The notes beneath the pieces were generated by a model that was given only the letters and a program-made list of their open reading frames with translations, ran no database searches and was not told where the DNA came from. Made by a program: the position numbers and the translations under genes. Positions 25,268-35,298 of a DNA stretch of 64,000 nt are shown in pieces (position 1 is the stretch's first letter; every line of letters starts with the position of its first letter). Where the stretch lies: NCBI RefSeq assembly GCF_012935695.1, contig NZ_CP052859.1:2521001-2585000 (forward strand), read 5' to 3'. The DNA comes from Pseudomonas sp. ADAK18. GTDB lineage: Bacteria > Pseudomonadota > Gammaproteobacteria > Pseudomonadales > Pseudomonadaceae.

Positions 25268-26563
25268 TTGAGTCGGCAGCCACAGTCGGAACCGCGCCCC
25301 GCCCAACGGCGACGCCTGGGCCGTCAACGTCCCGCCCTGCGCTTCCAGCGCCCGTCGACTGATTGCCAGCCCCAGGCCAAAACCACCCGTGGCTCTATCG
25401 CGGCTGCGATCCAGACGATAGAACGGTTCAAAAATCCGCTCACGCTGATCCGTCGGGATGCCAATCCCGTCGTCATCCACCCAAATCTCACAGCCGTTGG
25501 GACACACCTTGACCCCCACCTGAATCCGTCGCTCGCAATACCGCATGGCATTGCGCAGCAGGTTCTGCAGCGCGCGGGCGGTAAGCCGCGGGTCGAGGGT
25601 AAAGCGCTCCACGGAGCAATCCAGTGCCACATCGATAACGATTTCAGGGTTTTCCAGCTCATCGTCGACGCTGCCCAGGATACTGTCGATAAACTCGTCC
25701 AGCACCACCTCCACCCGCTCCGGCAATTGAGCCGGGTTTTGCAAGCGGCTGTAGGAAAGCAGCTCCAGCACCAGCTCATCCAGCTCACGAATATGCGCCA
25801 CCAGGCCTTGCAGGCGTTCGCGGCTCGGCGCCGGAAGGTCATCGGAGAGCGCCAGGGCCAGGCCAAAGTCCAACCGGGTCAGTGGCGTACGCAATTCGTG
25901 GGAAACGGCATTGAGCAGGTCACGCTGCTGGTTGAGCAGGTGTTCGATGTCGTCGGCCATGGTGTCGAACACCACCGCCAGGCTGCCGATGTTGGAGCTG
26001 GAACGAATATGCGTACGCGCCTCCAGATTGCCCTGCCCCAACTGGGTCGCCGTACTCTTGAGGCGATCCAGATCGCGCCAGTGGCGCCGCAGCCAATACA
26101 ACAGGCCCGCCAACAGCGCCGCACCGATCAGTACGTTCATGCTCCAGAACAGCAGGTTCATGTCCAGCGGATCCGGCGGCACCGACAGTTTGACCACCAG
26201 TTGATCGTCCAGGGGAGAACTGATGTCATCCATCCATCCCCATTCCCCCAGGCGGATCACCGGTTGGTCCTGCTCCAGCAAGCGATGTTCCTCCGGGGTG
26301 TAGCTGGCGTCCTGGATACGCAGTAACTGAATTTTCAACGGCGCGAAATCCGCCGCGAGCCGCACGGTGACATTCGCCCACTGCTCCACCGGTACCCGCC
26401 GGTATTCGTTGACGATCAGGCTCTGCGTGCCCCGGGACTGTTCGACGTTGTAGTTCATATAACGGTGTTCAAAAACCTGGATCACCACCTTGGGAATCAG
26501 GTAGATCGCTGCACTGTAGGTGACGATAGTAATCAGGTAGAGACGAATCAGAACTCTGAACAT
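25262..26563 (-). CDS. sensor histidine kinase, RstB-like
   Basis: A 433-residue two-component kinase: membrane helix ~8-28, periplasmic sensor to ~140, second helix ~145-165, HAMP to ~215, dimerisation/phospho-acceptor AVSHELRTPLTR (His ~227), and an ATPase domain with N box LLRNAMRYCERR, G1 DDGIGI and G2 GGFGLGLAI. IFEPFYRLDRSRDRATGG and the NAMRYC motif resemble E. coli RstB. It begins 3 nt after the response regulator stop. The gene ends inside an intergenic repeat that provides its stop codon. Confidence 0.9.
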   Translation of the reverse strand: MFRVLIRLYLITIVTYSAAIYLIPKVVIQVFEHRYMNYNVEQSRGTQSLIVNEYRRVPVEQWANVTVRLAADFAPLKIQLLRIQDASYTPEEHRLLEQDQPVIRLGEWGWMDDISSPLDDQLVVKLSVPPDPLDMNLLFWSMNVLIGAALLAGLLYWLRRHWRDLDRLKSTATQLGQGNLEARTHIRSSSNIGSLAVVFDTMADDIEHLLNQQRDLLNAVSHELRTPLTRLDFGLALALSDDLPAPSRERLQGLVAHIRELDELVLELLSYSRLQNPAQLPERVEVVLDEFIDSILGSVDDELENPEIVIDVALDCSVERFTLDPRLTARALQNLLRNAMRYCERRIQVGVKVCPNGCEIWVDDDGIGIPTDQRERIFEPFYRLDRSRDRATGGFGLGLAISRRALEAQGGTLTAQASPLGGARFRLWLPTQL

Positions 26564-26566
26564 GAA

Positions 26567-27268
26567 TCAGCATTCCCACTCGGAACGGCTGAACAGGTAG
26601 CCCTTGCCCCACACCGTCTTGATCTTTCGCGCCTCACCGGCGTGATCGTCGAACTTGCGTCGCAGCTTGGAGATGGCCACGTCCACCGAGCGGTCGGTAC
26701 CGTTGAACTCGATACCCCGCAAGCGTTGCAGGATCTGGTCGCGGCTGAGCACTTCACCGGCATGCCGGGCCAGGACCACCAACAAGTTATATTCACCGCT
26801 GGACAATTCCACCGGTTGATCACGCCAGGTCACCGAACGCTCCGACAAATCGATGCACAAGTTGCCCATGAGAATCTGGTCGTTGGCCACTTGGGGTTCG
26901 GTGAGGCTGCTGCGGCGCAACAGGGTTCGCACGCGGGCCAACAATACCCGGGGTTCACAGGGTTTGGTCACGTAGTCGTCGGCGCCCATTTCCAGGCCCA
27001 GCACCTGGTCGTGGCTGTCATCGCGGGCGGTGAGCATCAGGATCGGCAGGCTCGCCGAATCGGCACGCAACAGCCGACAGACTTGCAGACCGTCGAGGCC
27101 CGGCAGCATCAGGTCGAGAATCACCAGATCCGGTGGGTTGAGCCGGGCCCGCTCGCGCACGTGGTCGCCACGGCTCAGCACGTTGACGTGATAGCCATTG
27201 CGTTCCAGGTAGCTGGCAATCAGCTCGGAGAGTGCGGCGTCGTCTTCCACCAGGAGGATGTTGGGCAT
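26567..27268 (-). CDS. OmpR-family response regulator, RstA-like
   Basis: A 233-residue regulator with a receiver domain (acidic pair at VEDDAA, phospho-Asp in VILDLMLPGLDGLQ ~53, Lys in VTKPCEP) and a winged-helix DNA-binding domain (~135-230, ending KTVWGKGYLFS). It is transcribed just ahead of its kinase and divergently from an RND efflux operon. This is the same arrangement as the P. aeruginosa two-component genes beside mexMN. The efflux genes are its likely targets. Confidence 0.9.
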   Translation of the reverse strand: MPNILLVEDDAALSELIASYLERNGYHVNVLSRGDHVRERARLNPPDLVILDLMLPGLDGLQVCRLLRADSASLPILMLTARDDSHDQVLGLEMGADDYVTKPCEPRVLLARVRTLLRRSSLTEPQVANDQILMGNLCIDLSERSVTWRDQPVELSSGEYNLLVVLARHAGEVLSRDQILQRLRGIEFNGTDRSVDVAISKLRRKFDDHAGEARKIKTVWGKGYLFSRSEWEC

Positions 27269-27311
27269 GGTGTTTCCAAATAATACAGTTGTTGGTCATA
27301 CAGAGATCCAA

Positions 27312-27400
27312 TGTGGGAGCGGGCTTGCTCGCGAATGCAGAGTGTCAGTCGCGGATGTATTGACTGATCCACCGCCTTCGCGAGCAAGCCCGCTCCCACA
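27312..27400. repeat. REPIN between the two-component and efflux operons
   Basis: Near-perfect inverted arms TGTGGGAGCGGGCTTGCTCG and CGAGCAAGCCCGCTCCCACA flank ~45 bp in the divergent promoter region, about 155 bp from the efflux start. Confidence 0.88.
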
Positions 27401-27474
27401 TTTGATCTTCAGTGTTTGCAGGATTGTGCAAGGATATACGCCCTCGCGCCCAAGCGCGCTGGCACCTTACATTT

Positions 27475-27502
27475 CTTCACACACACCCTACACAGCTTCA
27501 CA
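27475..27502 (+). promoter_or_regulatory. direct repeats, candidate response-regulator site
   Basis: CTTCACA occurs at 27475-27481 and 27496-27502, 21 bp (two helical turns) apart, with a TACACA between them. They lie ~55 bp before the efflux membrane-fusion gene. OmpR-type regulators bind such direct repeats; no other support. Confidence 0.3.
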
Positions 27503-27555
27503 GCACTGTGACGGAGGCGCCCGTAGGATGCGCCTGTCAATATTGGGATATCAGC

Positions 27556-28713
27556 ATGTCGAAGAATCTGTTTGCGCCGTTTTGCCTGTTAGCCCTGGCA
27601 CTGACATTGAGCGCTTGTGACAACTCTTCCAGTGGCCCCCCCGAAATGCCGCTGGCCAAAGTACGCATCGAAACCCTCGAAGCCAAGCCCCTGTCCATCA
27701 GCAACGAGCTGAGCGGACGGATCGCGGCGCCGCGCATCGCCGAAGTGCGTGCGCGGGTGGCCGGTGTAGTGCTGCAACGGGTGTTCAAGGAAGGCCATGA
27801 CGTCAAACAGGGCGATGTGCTGTTCCGTATCGACCCGGCACCGTTCAAGGCTGACCTGGACAGCGCTCAGGCCAGCCTGCGCAAGGCCGAAGCCAATGCG
27901 TTCCAGGCCCGCTTGCAGGAGCAACGCTACAGCCAGTTGGTGGAGGGCAACGCCATCAGCGCCCAAGAGTATGACAACGCCCGCGCCGCCGCCCGACAAA
28001 CCGCCGCTGAAGTCGCCGCCAATCAGGCCGCCGTGCAACGGGCCAAGCTGAGCCTGGGCTACGCCACGGTCACCGCGCCGATTTCCGGCCGCATCGGCCG
28101 GGCCTTGGTCACCGAAGGCGCCCTGGTGGGCCAGAACGAAGCCACGCCGCTGGCGGTCATCCAGCAACTGGACCCGATCCACGCTGACCTGACCCAGTCC
28201 ACCCGCGAGCTCAATGACTTGCGCCGGGCTTTTCGCGCCGGGAACTTGAAGCAAGTCGGCCAGGACCAGGCCAAGGCCACGCTGATCCAGGATGACGGCA
28301 GCCTCTACCCCTTGCCCGGCAAGTTGCTGTTCGCCGAGATCAGCGTTGACCCGGGTACCGGCCAGATCATCCTGCGTAGCGAGTTCCCCAACCCGGACCT
28401 CGACCTGTTGCCCGGCAGTTTCATCCGCGTACGCCTGGAACAAGCCGTCGACCAGCAAGGCATCAGCGTACCGCAGCGGTCGATCACCCGTGACAGCGCC
28501 GGCATTCCCATGGTGTTGCTGCTGGATGCCGAGCAAATGGTCAGTCTGCAACCCGTGGAGTTGGGGTCGGTAATCAACGATCGCTGGATCGTCACCAGTG
28601 GCCTCAAGCCCGGTGACCGCATTGTCGTGGAAGGCCTGCAACACGCGCGTCCTGGCGAAAAGGTCCAGGTCGACGACAGCCCCGAGCCACTCGCCCAAGC
28701 GCGTGGCCAGTAA
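27556..28713 (+). CDS. RND efflux membrane-fusion lipoprotein (MexM-like)
   Basis: A 385-residue periplasmic adaptor with a lipoprotein signal (lipobox LSAC, Cys ~20), beta-barrel and lipoyl halves (VLQRVFKEGHDVKQGDVLFRIDP, then YATVTAPISGRIGRAL) and a helical hairpin between them (~95-160). It links the inner-membrane pump to an outer-membrane channel. The start at 27556 places the lipobox correctly; the frame upstream is not conserved. The pump gene follows 19 nt later. There is no outer-membrane factor gene, as for MexMN of P. aeruginosa, which borrows a channel. Confidence 0.88.
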   Translation: MSKNLFAPFCLLALALTLSACDNSSSGPPEMPLAKVRIETLEAKPLSISNELSGRIAAPRIAEVRARVAGVVLQRVFKEGHDVKQGDVLFRIDPAPFKADLDSAQASLRKAEANAFQARLQEQRYSQLVEGNAISAQEYDNARAAARQTAAEVAANQAAVQRAKLSLGYATVTAPISGRIGRALVTEGALVGQNEATPLAVIQQLDPIHADLTQSTRELNDLRRAFRAGNLKQVGQDQAKATLIQDDGSLYPLPGKLLFAEISVDPGTGQIILRSEFPNPDLDLLPGSFIRVRLEQAVDQQGISVPQRSITRDSAGIPMVLLLDAEQMVSLQPVELGSVINDRWIVTSGLKPGDRIVVEGLQHARPGEKVQVDDSPEPLAQARGQ

Positions 28714-28732
28714 GAGAAAGGGATAGCAACTA

Positions 28733-31700
28733 ATGCCGCAGTTCTTTATTGATCGCCCGATCTTCGCCTGGGTGGTCGCCTTGTTTATTCTGTTGGCTGG
28801 CGCTCTCGCCATCCCGCAGCTTCCGGTGGCGCAGTACCCCAACGTGGCACCACCGAAAGTGGAAATCTACGCGGTGTACCCGGGCGCCTCGGCCCAGACC
28901 CTGGACGAAAGCGTGGTCAGCCTGATCGAGCAAGAGCTCAACGGCGCCGACCACCTGCTGTATTTCGAATCCCAGAGCAGCCTTGGTTCGGCCACCATCA
29001 CCGCCACCTTCCAGCCAGGCACCAACCCAGAAATGGCTCAGGTCGACGTGCAAAACCGCCTCAAGGCCGTTGAGCCACGCCTGCCGCAAGCGGTGACACA
29101 GCAAGGCTTGCAGGTGGAAAAAGTTTCCGCCGGTTTCCTGCTGCTGATCACCCTGACCTCCAGCGACGGCAAGCTTGACGACGTAGCGCTCAGCGATTAC
29201 CTGGCGCGCAACGTGATGAATGAGATCAAGCGCCTGGACGGCGTCGGCAAGGCGCAGCTGTATGGTGCCGAGCGGGCGATGCGGATCTGGATCGACCCGC
29301 AGAAGCTGATCGGTTTCAACTTGACACCCGCCGATGTGAATGCCGCGATTGCCGCGCAGAACGCCCAGGTTTCAGCCGGTAGCATTGGTGACTTGCCGGG
29401 CACCTCGACTCAGGAAATCACTGCGTCGATCCTCGTCAAAGGCCAGCTGTCGACGCCTGCGGAATTTGCCGACATCGTGCTCAAGGCCAATCCGGATGGT
29501 TCCACTGTGCGTATCGGTGACGTGGCGCGGGTGGAAATTGGCAGCCAGGAATACCAGTTCTCCACGCGCCTGAACGGCAAGCCGTCCACCGCCGTCAGCG
29601 TGCAACTGTCGCCGGGGACCAACGCCCTGAACACCGCAACGCTGGTGCGAGCGAAGATGGACGAACTGGCCCGCTATTTCCCGGCCAATGTCGAATACAA
29701 GATCCCGTACGACACCTCGCCGTTCGTCAAGGTCTCGATCACCAAAGTGGTGTACACCCTGGGTGAGGCGATGCTGCTGGTGTTTGCGGTGATGTTCCTG
29801 TTCCTGCAGAACATCCGCTACACCCTGATCCCGACGCTGGTGGTACCGGTGGCATTGATGGGTACCTTTGCCACCATGCTGTTGCTGGGATTCTCGATCA
29901 ACGTGTTGACCATGTTCGGCATGGTGCTGGCCATCGGGATCCTGGTGGACGACGCGATTGTGGTGGTGGAGAACGTCGAACGGATCATGGCCACCGAGGG
30001 TTTGTCGCCCAAGGAAGCGACGCGCAAGGCCATGGGCCAGATTACGGGTGCGATCGTCGGCATTACCCTGGTGCTGGTGGCCGTGTTCCTGCCAATGGCG
30101 TTCATGCCGGGTTCGGTGGGTGTGATCTATCAGCAATTCTCGCTGTCGATGGCCACCTCGATCCTGTTCTCGGCCTTCCTGGCCCTGACCTTGACCCCGG
30201 CATTGTGCGCAACCTTGCTCAAGCCGATCGCCAAGGGTGAGCACCATGAAAAGACTGGGTTCTTCGGCTGGTTCAACCGGCGCTTTGAACAGCTGACCAA
30301 CCGCTACGAAGGTTGGGTGGCCTATGCCATCAAGCGCAGCGGGCGTTACCTGCTGATTTACCTGGTGCTGCTGGTGGGCCTGGGTGTGCTGTTCAGCCGA
30401 CTGCCCTCCTCGTTCCTGCCGGTGGAAGACCAGGGCTACACCATCACTGACATCCAGCTGCCACCGGGCGCCAGCAAGAACCGCACGGTGCAGGTGGCCG
30501 AGCAGATCGAGGCACATAACGCCACTGAGCCTGGCGTGGGCGACACCACGATGATCATGGGCTTCAGTTTCTCCGGTTCCGGGCAGAACGCGGCACTGGC
30601 GTTTACCACGCTCAAGGATTGGTCGCAGCGCAGCAGCGAAGATTCGGCTGCCGCCATCGCGGATCGGGCAACCGAAGCCTTTACCGAGCTCAAGGACGCG
30701 ATTGCCTATGCGATCTTGCCGCCGCCCGTGGATGGCCTGGGCACGTCCAGTGGTTTCGAGTTCCGCTTGCAGGATCGTGGTGGCGTCGGCCATGCCGCGT
30801 TGATGGCGGCCCGTACCGAGCTGCTGGCCGCTGCCGAGAAGAGTCCGATCCTCGCCAACGTGCGTGAAAGCGCCCTGGCCGAAGCACCTCAGGTGCAGCT
30901 TGAGGTCGACCGCAAGCAAGCCAATGCCCTGGGCATTTCCTTTGCTGATATCGGCAACGTGCTGTCTTCAGCGATTGGTTCGGCCTATATCAACGACTTC
31001 CCCAACCAGGGCCGTATGCAGCGGGTTGTCGTGCAGGCTGAAGGCGATCAGCGCAGCCAGGTGGCGGACCTGATGAAGATCCATGTGCGTAACAACGTCG
31101 GCAAGATGGTACCGCTGTCAGCCTTCGTGCAAGCCCGTTGGGTGCAGGGCCCGGCGCAGTTGACCCGCTACAACGGTTACCCGGCCATCGCTATTTCCGG
31201 TGAGGCCGCGCCCGGCCACAGTACCGGTGAGGCCATGGAGGAAATCCAGCGTCTGGTCACACAATTGCCAGCGGGGCTGGGCCAGGAATGGACCGGCCTG
31301 TCGTTGCAGGAACGCTTGTCCGGCTCTCAGGCACCACTGCTGTTGGTACTGTCGCTGCTGATCGTGTTCCTGTGTTTGGCGGCGCTGTATGAAAGCTGGT
31401 CGATCCCGACCTCGGTGTTGCTGGTGGTGCCGCTGGGGGTGCTTGGTGCGGTACTGGCCGTGACCTTGCGCGGGATGCCCAACGACGTGTTCTTCAAGGT
31501 CGGACTGATTACCATCATCGGTTTGTCGGCAAAAAATGCGATTTTGATCATCGAGTTCGCCAAGGACCTGTACGACCAAGGCGAAGACCTGTTCGAGGCC
31601 ACCTTGAAGGCTGCGCGCCTGCGTCTGAGGCCGATCATCATGACGTCCCTGGCGTTCATCCTCGGCGTAGTGCCGTTGGCCATCGCCACCGGCGCCAGCT

Positions 31701-31831
31701 CGGCGAGCCAGCAAGCCATCGGCACCGGAGTGATCGGCGGGATGATCACCGCGACCTTGGCGGTAGTGTTTGTACCGGTGTTCTTTGTGGTGGTCATGAA
31801 ACTGGTGCGCAAGCGCCACAAAGAGGGCTGA
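28733..31831 (+). CDS. RND multidrug efflux transporter (HAE1 family, MexN-like)
   Basis: A 1032-residue inner-membrane proton antiporter with twelve predicted helices and two large periplasmic loops. The start [19 protein letters not shown] is the standard HAE1 N-terminus. The proton-relay Asp pair is in [14 protein letters not shown] (helix 4) and the Lys in [14 protein letters not shown] (helix 10). The length is normal. Together with the adaptor it exports drugs or other toxic compounds through a separately encoded TolC/OprM-type channel. The RstAB-like genes upstream probably control it. Assignment to MexN rather than another HAE1 pump rests on gene context. Confidence 0.9.
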   Translation: MPQFFIDRPIFAWVVALFILLAGALAIPQLPVAQYPNVAPPKVEIYAVYPGASAQTLDESVVSLIEQELNGADHLLYFESQSSLGSATITATFQPGTNPEMAQVDVQNRLKAVEPRLPQAVTQQGLQVEKVSAGFLLLITLTSSDGKLDDVALSDYLARNVMNEIKRLDGVGKAQLYGAERAMRIWIDPQKLIGFNLTPADVNAAIAAQNAQVSAGSIGDLPGTSTQEITASILVKGQLSTPAEFADIVLKANPDGSTVRIGDVARVEIGSQEYQFSTRLNGKPSTAVSVQLSPGTNALNTATLVRAKMDELARYFPANVEYKIPYDTSPFVKVSITKVVYTLGEAMLLVFAVMFLFLQNIRYTLIPTLVVPVALMGTFATMLLLGFSINVLTMFGMVLAIGILVDDAIVVVENVERIMATEGLSPKEATRKAMGQITGAIVGITLVLVAVFLPMAFMPGSVGVIYQQFSLSMATSILFSAFLALTLTPALCATLLKPIAKGEHHEKTGFFGWFNRRFEQLTNRYEGWVAYAIKRSGRYLLIYLVLLVGLGVLFSRLPSSFLPVEDQGYTITDIQLPPGASKNRTVQVAEQIEAHNATEPGVGDTTMIMGFSFSGSGQNAALAFTTLKDWSQRSSEDSAAAIADRATEAFTELKDAIAYAILPPPVDGLGTSSGFEFRLQDRGGVGHAALMAARTELLAAAEKSPILANVRESALAEAPQVQLEVDRKQANALGISFADIGNVLSSAIGSAYINDFPNQGRMQRVVVQAEGDQRSQVADLMKIHVRNNVGKMVPLSAFVQARWVQGPAQLTRYNGYPAIAISGEAAPGHSTGEAMEEIQRLVTQLPAGLGQEWTGLSLQERLSGSQAPLLLVLSLLIVFLCLAALYESWSIPTSVLLVVPLGVLGAVLAVTLRGMPNDVFFKVGLITIIGLSAKNAILIIEFAKDLYDQGEDLFEATLKAARLRLRPIIMTSLAFILGVVPLAIATGASSASQQAIGTGVIGGMITATLAVVFVPVFFVVVMKLVRKRHKEG

Positions 31832-31884
31832 ACAATGGATCGAGGTGGGCTAAGGTAGTGCAAACCCTGGCCCATCGAGTTCCC

Positions 31885-32526
31885 ATGTACTTTCTCGCCC
31901 GCACCCACCCTCGCCTCTCCACCGCCGCCGTCCTGGGTTTGGCGGTGGGTATCCTGGTTCCGGCCGATACGATCATCAGCAAAGTCCTCTTCGGCTGGAA
32001 TGCCGGCGTCTGGACCTATCTGGTGCTGATGCTATGGCTGACGATCCGAGCCAAGGCAGACGATGTGAAGCGCATCGCAGAGGTTGAGGATGAGAACGCC
32101 GGCCTGGTGCTGTTCATGGTGTGTATTGCGGCCATCGCGAGCCTGGCGACCATTACGTTTGAGTTGATAGGCACCAAGAACCTTGGCACCGCCGAGCGCT
32201 TGCTGCACTACGGTTTTACCGGACTGACCGTGATCGGTTCCTGGTTGCTGATCGGGATGATCTTCAGCGTGCACTACGCACGGCTGTATTACACCTGGGA
32301 GGGTAAGGAGCCAGCGCTGCGCTTTGCCGAAGGGTTGCTGACACCCAACTATTGGGACTTCCTGTATTTCTCTTTCACCATTGGCGTGGCGGTGCAAACG
32401 TCCGACGTGGGCGTCGCGACTCGCAGCCTGCGCAAGATAGTCCTGGCGCAGTCGCTGATTGGCTTTCTGTTCAATACGGCGATTCTGGGGTTTTCGATCA
32501 ACATTGCCGCTGGGCTGTTCGGCTGA
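31885..32526 (+). CDS. DUF1345 membrane protein
   Basis: A 213-residue inner-membrane protein with five to six hydrophobic segments and the DUF1345 signature [26 protein letters not shown] near residue 150 (only part quoted by motif: [10 protein letters not shown] and QTSDVG). The start at 31885 gives the usual family N-terminus (FLARTHPRL); an upstream GTG-type start in the same frame is less likely. Its function is unknown. It follows the efflux pump by 53 nt and could be in the same transcript, though no typical functional link is known. Confidence 0.85.
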   Translation: MYFLARTHPRLSTAAVLGLAVGILVPADTIISKVLFGWNAGVWTYLVLMLWLTIRAKADDVKRIAEVEDENAGLVLFMVCIAAIASLATITFELIGTKNLGTAERLLHYGFTGLTVIGSWLLIGMIFSVHYARLYYTWEGKEPALRFAEGLLTPNYWDFLYFSFTIGVAVQTSDVGVATRSLRKIVLAQSLIGFLFNTAILGFSINIAAGLFG

Positions 32527-32581
32527 GACTGGACAAAGCCTCTGGAGCACTCCAATACGGGTGTAGGCCAAGTACCGCGCA

Positions 32582-32790
32582 AAAAAAAGGAAGCCCAAGC
32601 TTAATGCCAGTCAGTTAAGGGCGAACACTGTACCTGTGGCGAGGGAGCTTGCTCCCGTTGGGTCGCGAAGCGGCCCCAAAAATGGGACTGCTGCGCAGTC
32701 CAACGGGAGCAAGCTCCCTCGCCACAGGTTACTTTTTACCCCCTTCTACTTCTTAACTGACTGGCATTAAGCCCAAGCTTCCTTTTTTCT
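32582..32790. repeat. nested inverted repeat: 37-bp outer arms around a REPIN
   Basis: The outer arms (32582-32619 and 32752-32790) are inverted copies containing TTAATGCCAGTCAGTTAAG and its complement. Inside lies a REP doublet (32632-32729) with arms ACCTGTGGCGAGGGAGCTTG and the facing CAAGCTCCCTCGCCACAGGT. In each outer arm AAGCCCAAGCTT occurs in the same orientation on the plus strand, so that its 4-nt loop is flipped relative to the arms. Confidence 0.85.
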
Positions 32791-32802
32791 TAACCAAGTG
32801 CC

Positions 32803-35085
32803 TTAGAAGTCGTAACGCACACCGACGTTGACGCCCCACGGCTGATCGATCTTTTTACCTCGGCTGTGCTCAAAATCAGCATGCAGCTTAACGTTTTTCG
32901 ACATTGATACCGCCACACCGGCAGCCACTTCGATCCGCGACCCGAACACATCATTATTGAAGGTCTGGTCGTTGATCTTGACCTTGTTACTATGATTGAA
33001 CTCATGGGCCAACGCGGTACGCAGGTACGGTTGCAATACCCCACCGCTGTCCAGCTGAATGTTTTTACCTGTTGTCACACCCAGCTTGCCGACCACCGAA
33101 GCGGAACGGTCGCCCTTGGCGTTCAACCCATTGTCCAGCTCGTAGCTTTGGGCCTGGGTAATGGTCGCCGACAGTTGGGAGTACGGTTCAACAAAGTAGC
33201 CGTCATCCAGCTTGATATGCCGACCCACTTCCGCCGATGCACCGACTGCGTTCTGCGCGTAGTTACCCTTGGCACGTTTACCATCACTCATGGTGACGTT
33301 GACGTCGTTGTGCAAGCGGTTGAGCTTGGCGACACCGTCGAAGTACAGGCCACTTTCATCGTCCAGCCAGGTGGCATAGGCACCGAGGTAGTAACTCTTG
33401 ACCTCGCCCTTGCTGCCACGGGTCAGGCTCAAGTCCGAGGTACTGTGACCGGCCATGACACCGGCCAGCCACTGGCCATCACCGCCGGATAATGGAGCAT
33501 CGGCACCGATGGTGAAACCTTTCTGGATCTGCGAGTAGCCGGCACCGTTCTTGTTGCCCGCTACCTCGAACTTGTTGCCATAGCTGCGCATCCACAAACC
33601 GTTGCTCTGGCCGTCGCTGAAGCGCAACTCACCCATGCGCGTACGCAGGATGCTCATCTCACCATACAGCACGGTCGGCGCGCTGTTGAACAAGGCCAGT
33701 ACCGACTGGGCGCTGGTGCTGGTGCCGCGACGGGTAGGGTCGAGGAACCAGTCAGTGCCTTCTTGCTTCAAACCGTAAGAGTAGGCTCCAACATCGACCG
33801 TATCGCCCAACAGGGTGAACTTGCCGTCACCTCCTTCGGTGTGTACCACATGAACGGGTTGGGCATTCGACAACTCTGACCCGGTGGCAGCCAGCAACAA
33901 GCTGTGATTGCCCTCGGCCTTGCCTTCGACGTTCAGGAAATCGGTCTGGCCGTTGGAAAAGTCGGTGTGCATGATGTAGGTGCCACTACCGGCCAGACTC
34001 TTGACGTCCAGTTGATAGAACTCATCCGGCCCACCGAAATGCACAGTACCGCCGCCCATCTTCAGATCGCCAACAGCGCTGTTGCCTACCAGTACCCAAT
34101 GGGACTCCTCATTGACGCTCAACTCGGCGACATTTTTCAACTGGCCGGTGAGCCAGGAGCCGTTGTTGAGTTGCAACTTGGCGGTACTGCCGTCCTCAAC
34201 CACCACATCACCCACCAGAAAGCTGCGGTCGACGTTCATGTTGGCGAGGGAACCACCGGTGACCTCCAGAATATTGCCGTTGCCACCGGTCAAGGTCGAC
34301 CCGTTGAGCACTTGTATGTCAGCGTCAGTCGAGCCGTATTCATCCCCCTCTACCAGCAACGCCGCCCCGTTGCGGCCTTCAACATGAGAGCCGCTCAATA
34401 CCAGGGTGCTGGCGTTCATGTCTACATATTCATAGCTCAGGCGTACGCCATTCTCGCCGCCGATGATCCGGCTATCGGACGCACTGGCCGAGCCGCCGAA
34501 TAGCAGTACTCCGATGCCATTTTCGTCGGTAGCAACCACATCCGAGCCAATGAAGTTAAGTTGGCTGAATGACGTGGCGCGCGCGCCCTCCGTCGAGCCT
34601 TGGACGAGGCTATCGAACACATTGACAGTCGATCCATCCTGGGTCAGGAAGTTACGTGCAGCGAGGATGCCCACGCCATTATTGTTAATGACGCTGCTGC
34701 CCCTGATTTGAGCATGGCTGCCCTGCAGGTTGACGGCATAGGCAGTCGAGGCTCTGGCTTCAAGCGTAGTGCCGTCAAGACTGACTTGCGAGCCTTGGGT
34801 AGCGTAGATGTCCTGCGCCTTGGTCCCTGCATTGAGTGTCAGCTTGCCTGACGAAATACGGGACTGTTTTAACTCGGCACCATTGGACGTCAAGTGGGCA
34901 TCTTTGCCGATTACCCAGTCATCGACTCTGGCACCGGCCCCAATAGTGCGTTCCATACCTGGATGAAGCTCCGTGGTGGCTTGTGCCAACGAAGCACCTA
35001 AAATCAAGAAACCAGCCGCTGGCATTTGAAGCGCTACTGCCAAAGGGTGCCTTTTGAAGAGTGTATTGAAATTCATTGCATGCAT
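32803..35085 (-). CDS. pertactin-type autotransporter
   Basis: A ~760-residue type Va secreted protein. It has a signal peptide (ending near GASLAQA, ~35), a passenger of repeated short beta-turns (STLVLSGSHVEGRNGAALL, SGSHV/GSTLTGGNGN), characteristic of a right-handed beta-helix, and a pertactin-like junction. The C-terminal outer-membrane barrel (~500-760) ends in VGVRYDF with terminal Phe. ATGs at 35085 and 35076 are both possible; the frame runs on upstream to 35151 without a plausible signal. The passenger has no protease or RGD motif that I recognise. Its function could be adhesion. It lies in a block of genes that look less GC-rich than the rest. Confidence 0.87.
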   Translation of the reverse strand: MHAMNFNTLFKRHPLAVALQMPAAGFLILGASLAQATTELHPGMERTIGAGARVDDWVIGKDAHLTSNGAELKQSRISSGKLTLNAGTKAQDIYATQGSQVSLDGTTLEARASTAYAVNLQGSHAQIRGSSVINNNGVGILAARNFLTQDGSTVNVFDSLVQGSTEGARATSFSQLNFIGSDVVATDENGIGVLLFGGSASASDSRIIGGENGVRLSYEYVDMNASTLVLSGSHVEGRNGAALLVEGDEYGSTDADIQVLNGSTLTGGNGNILEVTGGSLANMNVDRSFLVGDVVVEDGSTAKLQLNNGSWLTGQLKNVAELSVNEESHWVLVGNSAVGDLKMGGGTVHFGGPDEFYQLDVKSLAGSGTYIMHTDFSNGQTDFLNVEGKAEGNHSLLLAATGSELSNAQPVHVVHTEGGDGKFTLLGDTVDVGAYSYGLKQEGTDWFLDPTRRGTSTSAQSVLALFNSAPTVLYGEMSILRTRMGELRFSDGQSNGLWMRSYGNKFEVAGNKNGAGYSQIQKGFTIGADAPLSGGDGQWLAGVMAGHSTSDLSLTRGSKGEVKSYYLGAYATWLDDESGLYFDGVAKLNRLHNDVNVTMSDGKRAKGNYAQNAVGASAEVGRHIKLDDGYFVEPYSQLSATITQAQSYELDNGLNAKGDRSASVVGKLGVTTGKNIQLDSGGVLQPYLRTALAHEFNHSNKVKINDQTFNNDVFGSRIEVAAGVAVSMSKNVKLHADFEHSRGKKIDQPWGVNVGVRYDF

Positions 35086-35243
35086 ACCCGTAAAGAACCT
35101 TCCCAAAAGGGAACGAATTGACCGGCACCAAGCGAGATAGGCCCAGGTCATGACGAGCAGCAGATTAGGGATGACGAGTGAATATATATGTAGGATTTAT
35201 CCTTTATGAGCGTTTGAATTGCTCAACGCCTGGCGTAGGGCCG

Positions 35244-35275
35244 CTCAAAAAAAAGAGGAGCCAGGCTCCTCTTTC
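35244..35275 (-). terminator. intrinsic terminator after the first Ig-like protein gene
   Basis: On the minus strand AAAGAGGAGCC / GGCTCCTCTTT (35252-35274) forms a stem of at least 9 bp followed by eight T residues. It lies 25 bp past the stop at 35299. Confidence 0.85.
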
Positions 35276-35298
35276 TCGACATAAAGCACGCTTTTTTT

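Noticed and set aside
25223..26326. 367-codon plus-strand frame opposite the histidine kinase
   Set aside because: The kinase motifs (H, N, G1, G2 boxes) are clear on the minus strand; this frame starts inside a repeat and has shadow-type composition.
29372..30919. 515-codon open frame inside the RND pump gene, minus strand
   Set aside because: Shadow frame rich in His/Gln/Arg opposite conserved pump helices.
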